This document shows, in pieces, positions 21,512 to 21,644 of a DNA stretch of 21,644 nucleotides (its first letter is position 1; each line of letters starts with the position of its first letter). The position numbers were made by a program, and so were the translations under genes. This stretch comes from Desulfobacteraceae bacterium. GTDB lineage: Bacteria > Desulfobacterota > Desulfobacteria > Desulfobacterales > UBA5616. Below the pieces are notes generated by a model. It had not been told where the DNA came from. It saw only the letters and a program-made list of their open reading frames with translations, and did no database searches. The stretch covers positions 1-21,644 of the forward strand of contig JAUXEW010000015.1 in the NCBI GenBank assembly GCA_030620375.1, written 5' to 3'.

Positions 21512-21644
21512 CTATTTATGGTGACATTTTGAACAGGCGGTGGGACCTGTCTTTTCCCCGGCATTTTTCATTTCCCGGTGGCACTTTTTACAATGCCCGT
21601 TCATAACTTGCTTTTTTTTAAGCTCGCCGGCCTGAATAAGCTCC
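21512..21644 (-). CDS. Cytochrome c family protein, class III-like, C-terminal part
   Basis: The last 43 residues of a minus-strand gene that continues beyond the window are visible. Two haem c-binding motifs are present: CKKCH (residues 18-22 of the visible part) and CSKCHH near the end, before the TAG stop. The spacing and Lys-rich composition resemble the C-terminus of cytochrome c3 or c7 proteins, periplasmic multihaem electron carriers of sulfate and metal reducers. Total haem number and any signal peptide lie outside the window. It is upstream of the fusion gene on the same strand, with a repeat fragment between, so co-transcription is possible but uncertain. Confidence 0.85.
   Translation of the reverse strand, partial: ELIQAGELKKKQVMNGHCKKCHREMKNAGEKTGPTACSKCHHK

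Overview
The window looks like chromosomal DNA of moderate GC from a sulfate-reducing or related member of the Desulfobacterota, most like the Desulfobacterales. This is inferred from gene content: an ADP-forming acyl-CoA synthetase subunit, a two-gene acyl-CoA dehydrogenase pair, DUF1015, a DVU0298-type HEAT protein, a rubredoxin with a rubredoxin-reductase-like flavoprotein, a single-cluster ferredoxin and the end of a class III type multihaem cytochrome c. No tRNA, rRNA, CRISPR array, integrase or intact transposase was seen.

Layout. (1) 130-4115: acyl-CoA metabolism, with a CoA-ligase alpha-type protein (+) converging on two acyl-CoA dehydrogenase genes (-). (2) 4116-6917: a repeat-rich gap, a DUF1015 gene (+), then a DUF721/DciA-like gene and a TrmN6-type tRNA methyltransferase (-). 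(3) 7109-9446: a promoter, the hflK-hflC membrane-protease regulator operon, and two strong hairpin terminators. (4) 9473-11082: a 32-residue bS22/mS38-type ribosomal protein gene (-), an unassigned HExxH protein and a FmdB zinc-ribbon protein (+). (5) 11192-13438: groES-groEL with a terminator. (6) 13605-17983: an exported LysM protein (+), a large unassigned protein of 757 residues (-), and an exported cupredoxin-like protein lacking copper ligands (+). (7) 18070-21410: a minus-strand redox cluster, in transcription order a flavodoxin-like/ArsC fusion, an NADH:rubredoxin-oxidoreductase-like flavoprotein, rubredoxin, ferredoxin and the DVU0298-like HEAT protein. The window ends inside a cytochrome c gene.

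The redox cluster reads as one functional unit. The fusion joins a flavin reductase-like domain to a thiol arsenate reductase/LMW-phosphatase domain and sits 2 bases from the flavoprotein gene; rubredoxin and ferredoxin are the likely small electron carriers. This suggests arsenate or oxidative-stress handling in an anaerobe, which is inference.

The least ordinary aspect of the DNA is its intergenic repeats. One hairpin repeat of about 52 bp occurs three times. A 143-bp nested palindrome (MITE-like) shares its end with a composite copy at 14695-14805, and a tail fragment recurs at 21448-21474. A separate 111-bp palindrome (6921-7031) abuts the start codon of the DUF721 gene. No transposase for any of these lies in the window. 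Two real genes are shorter than 60 codons: the bS22-like protein (TTG start with an almost perfect Shine-Dalgarno) and rubredoxin.
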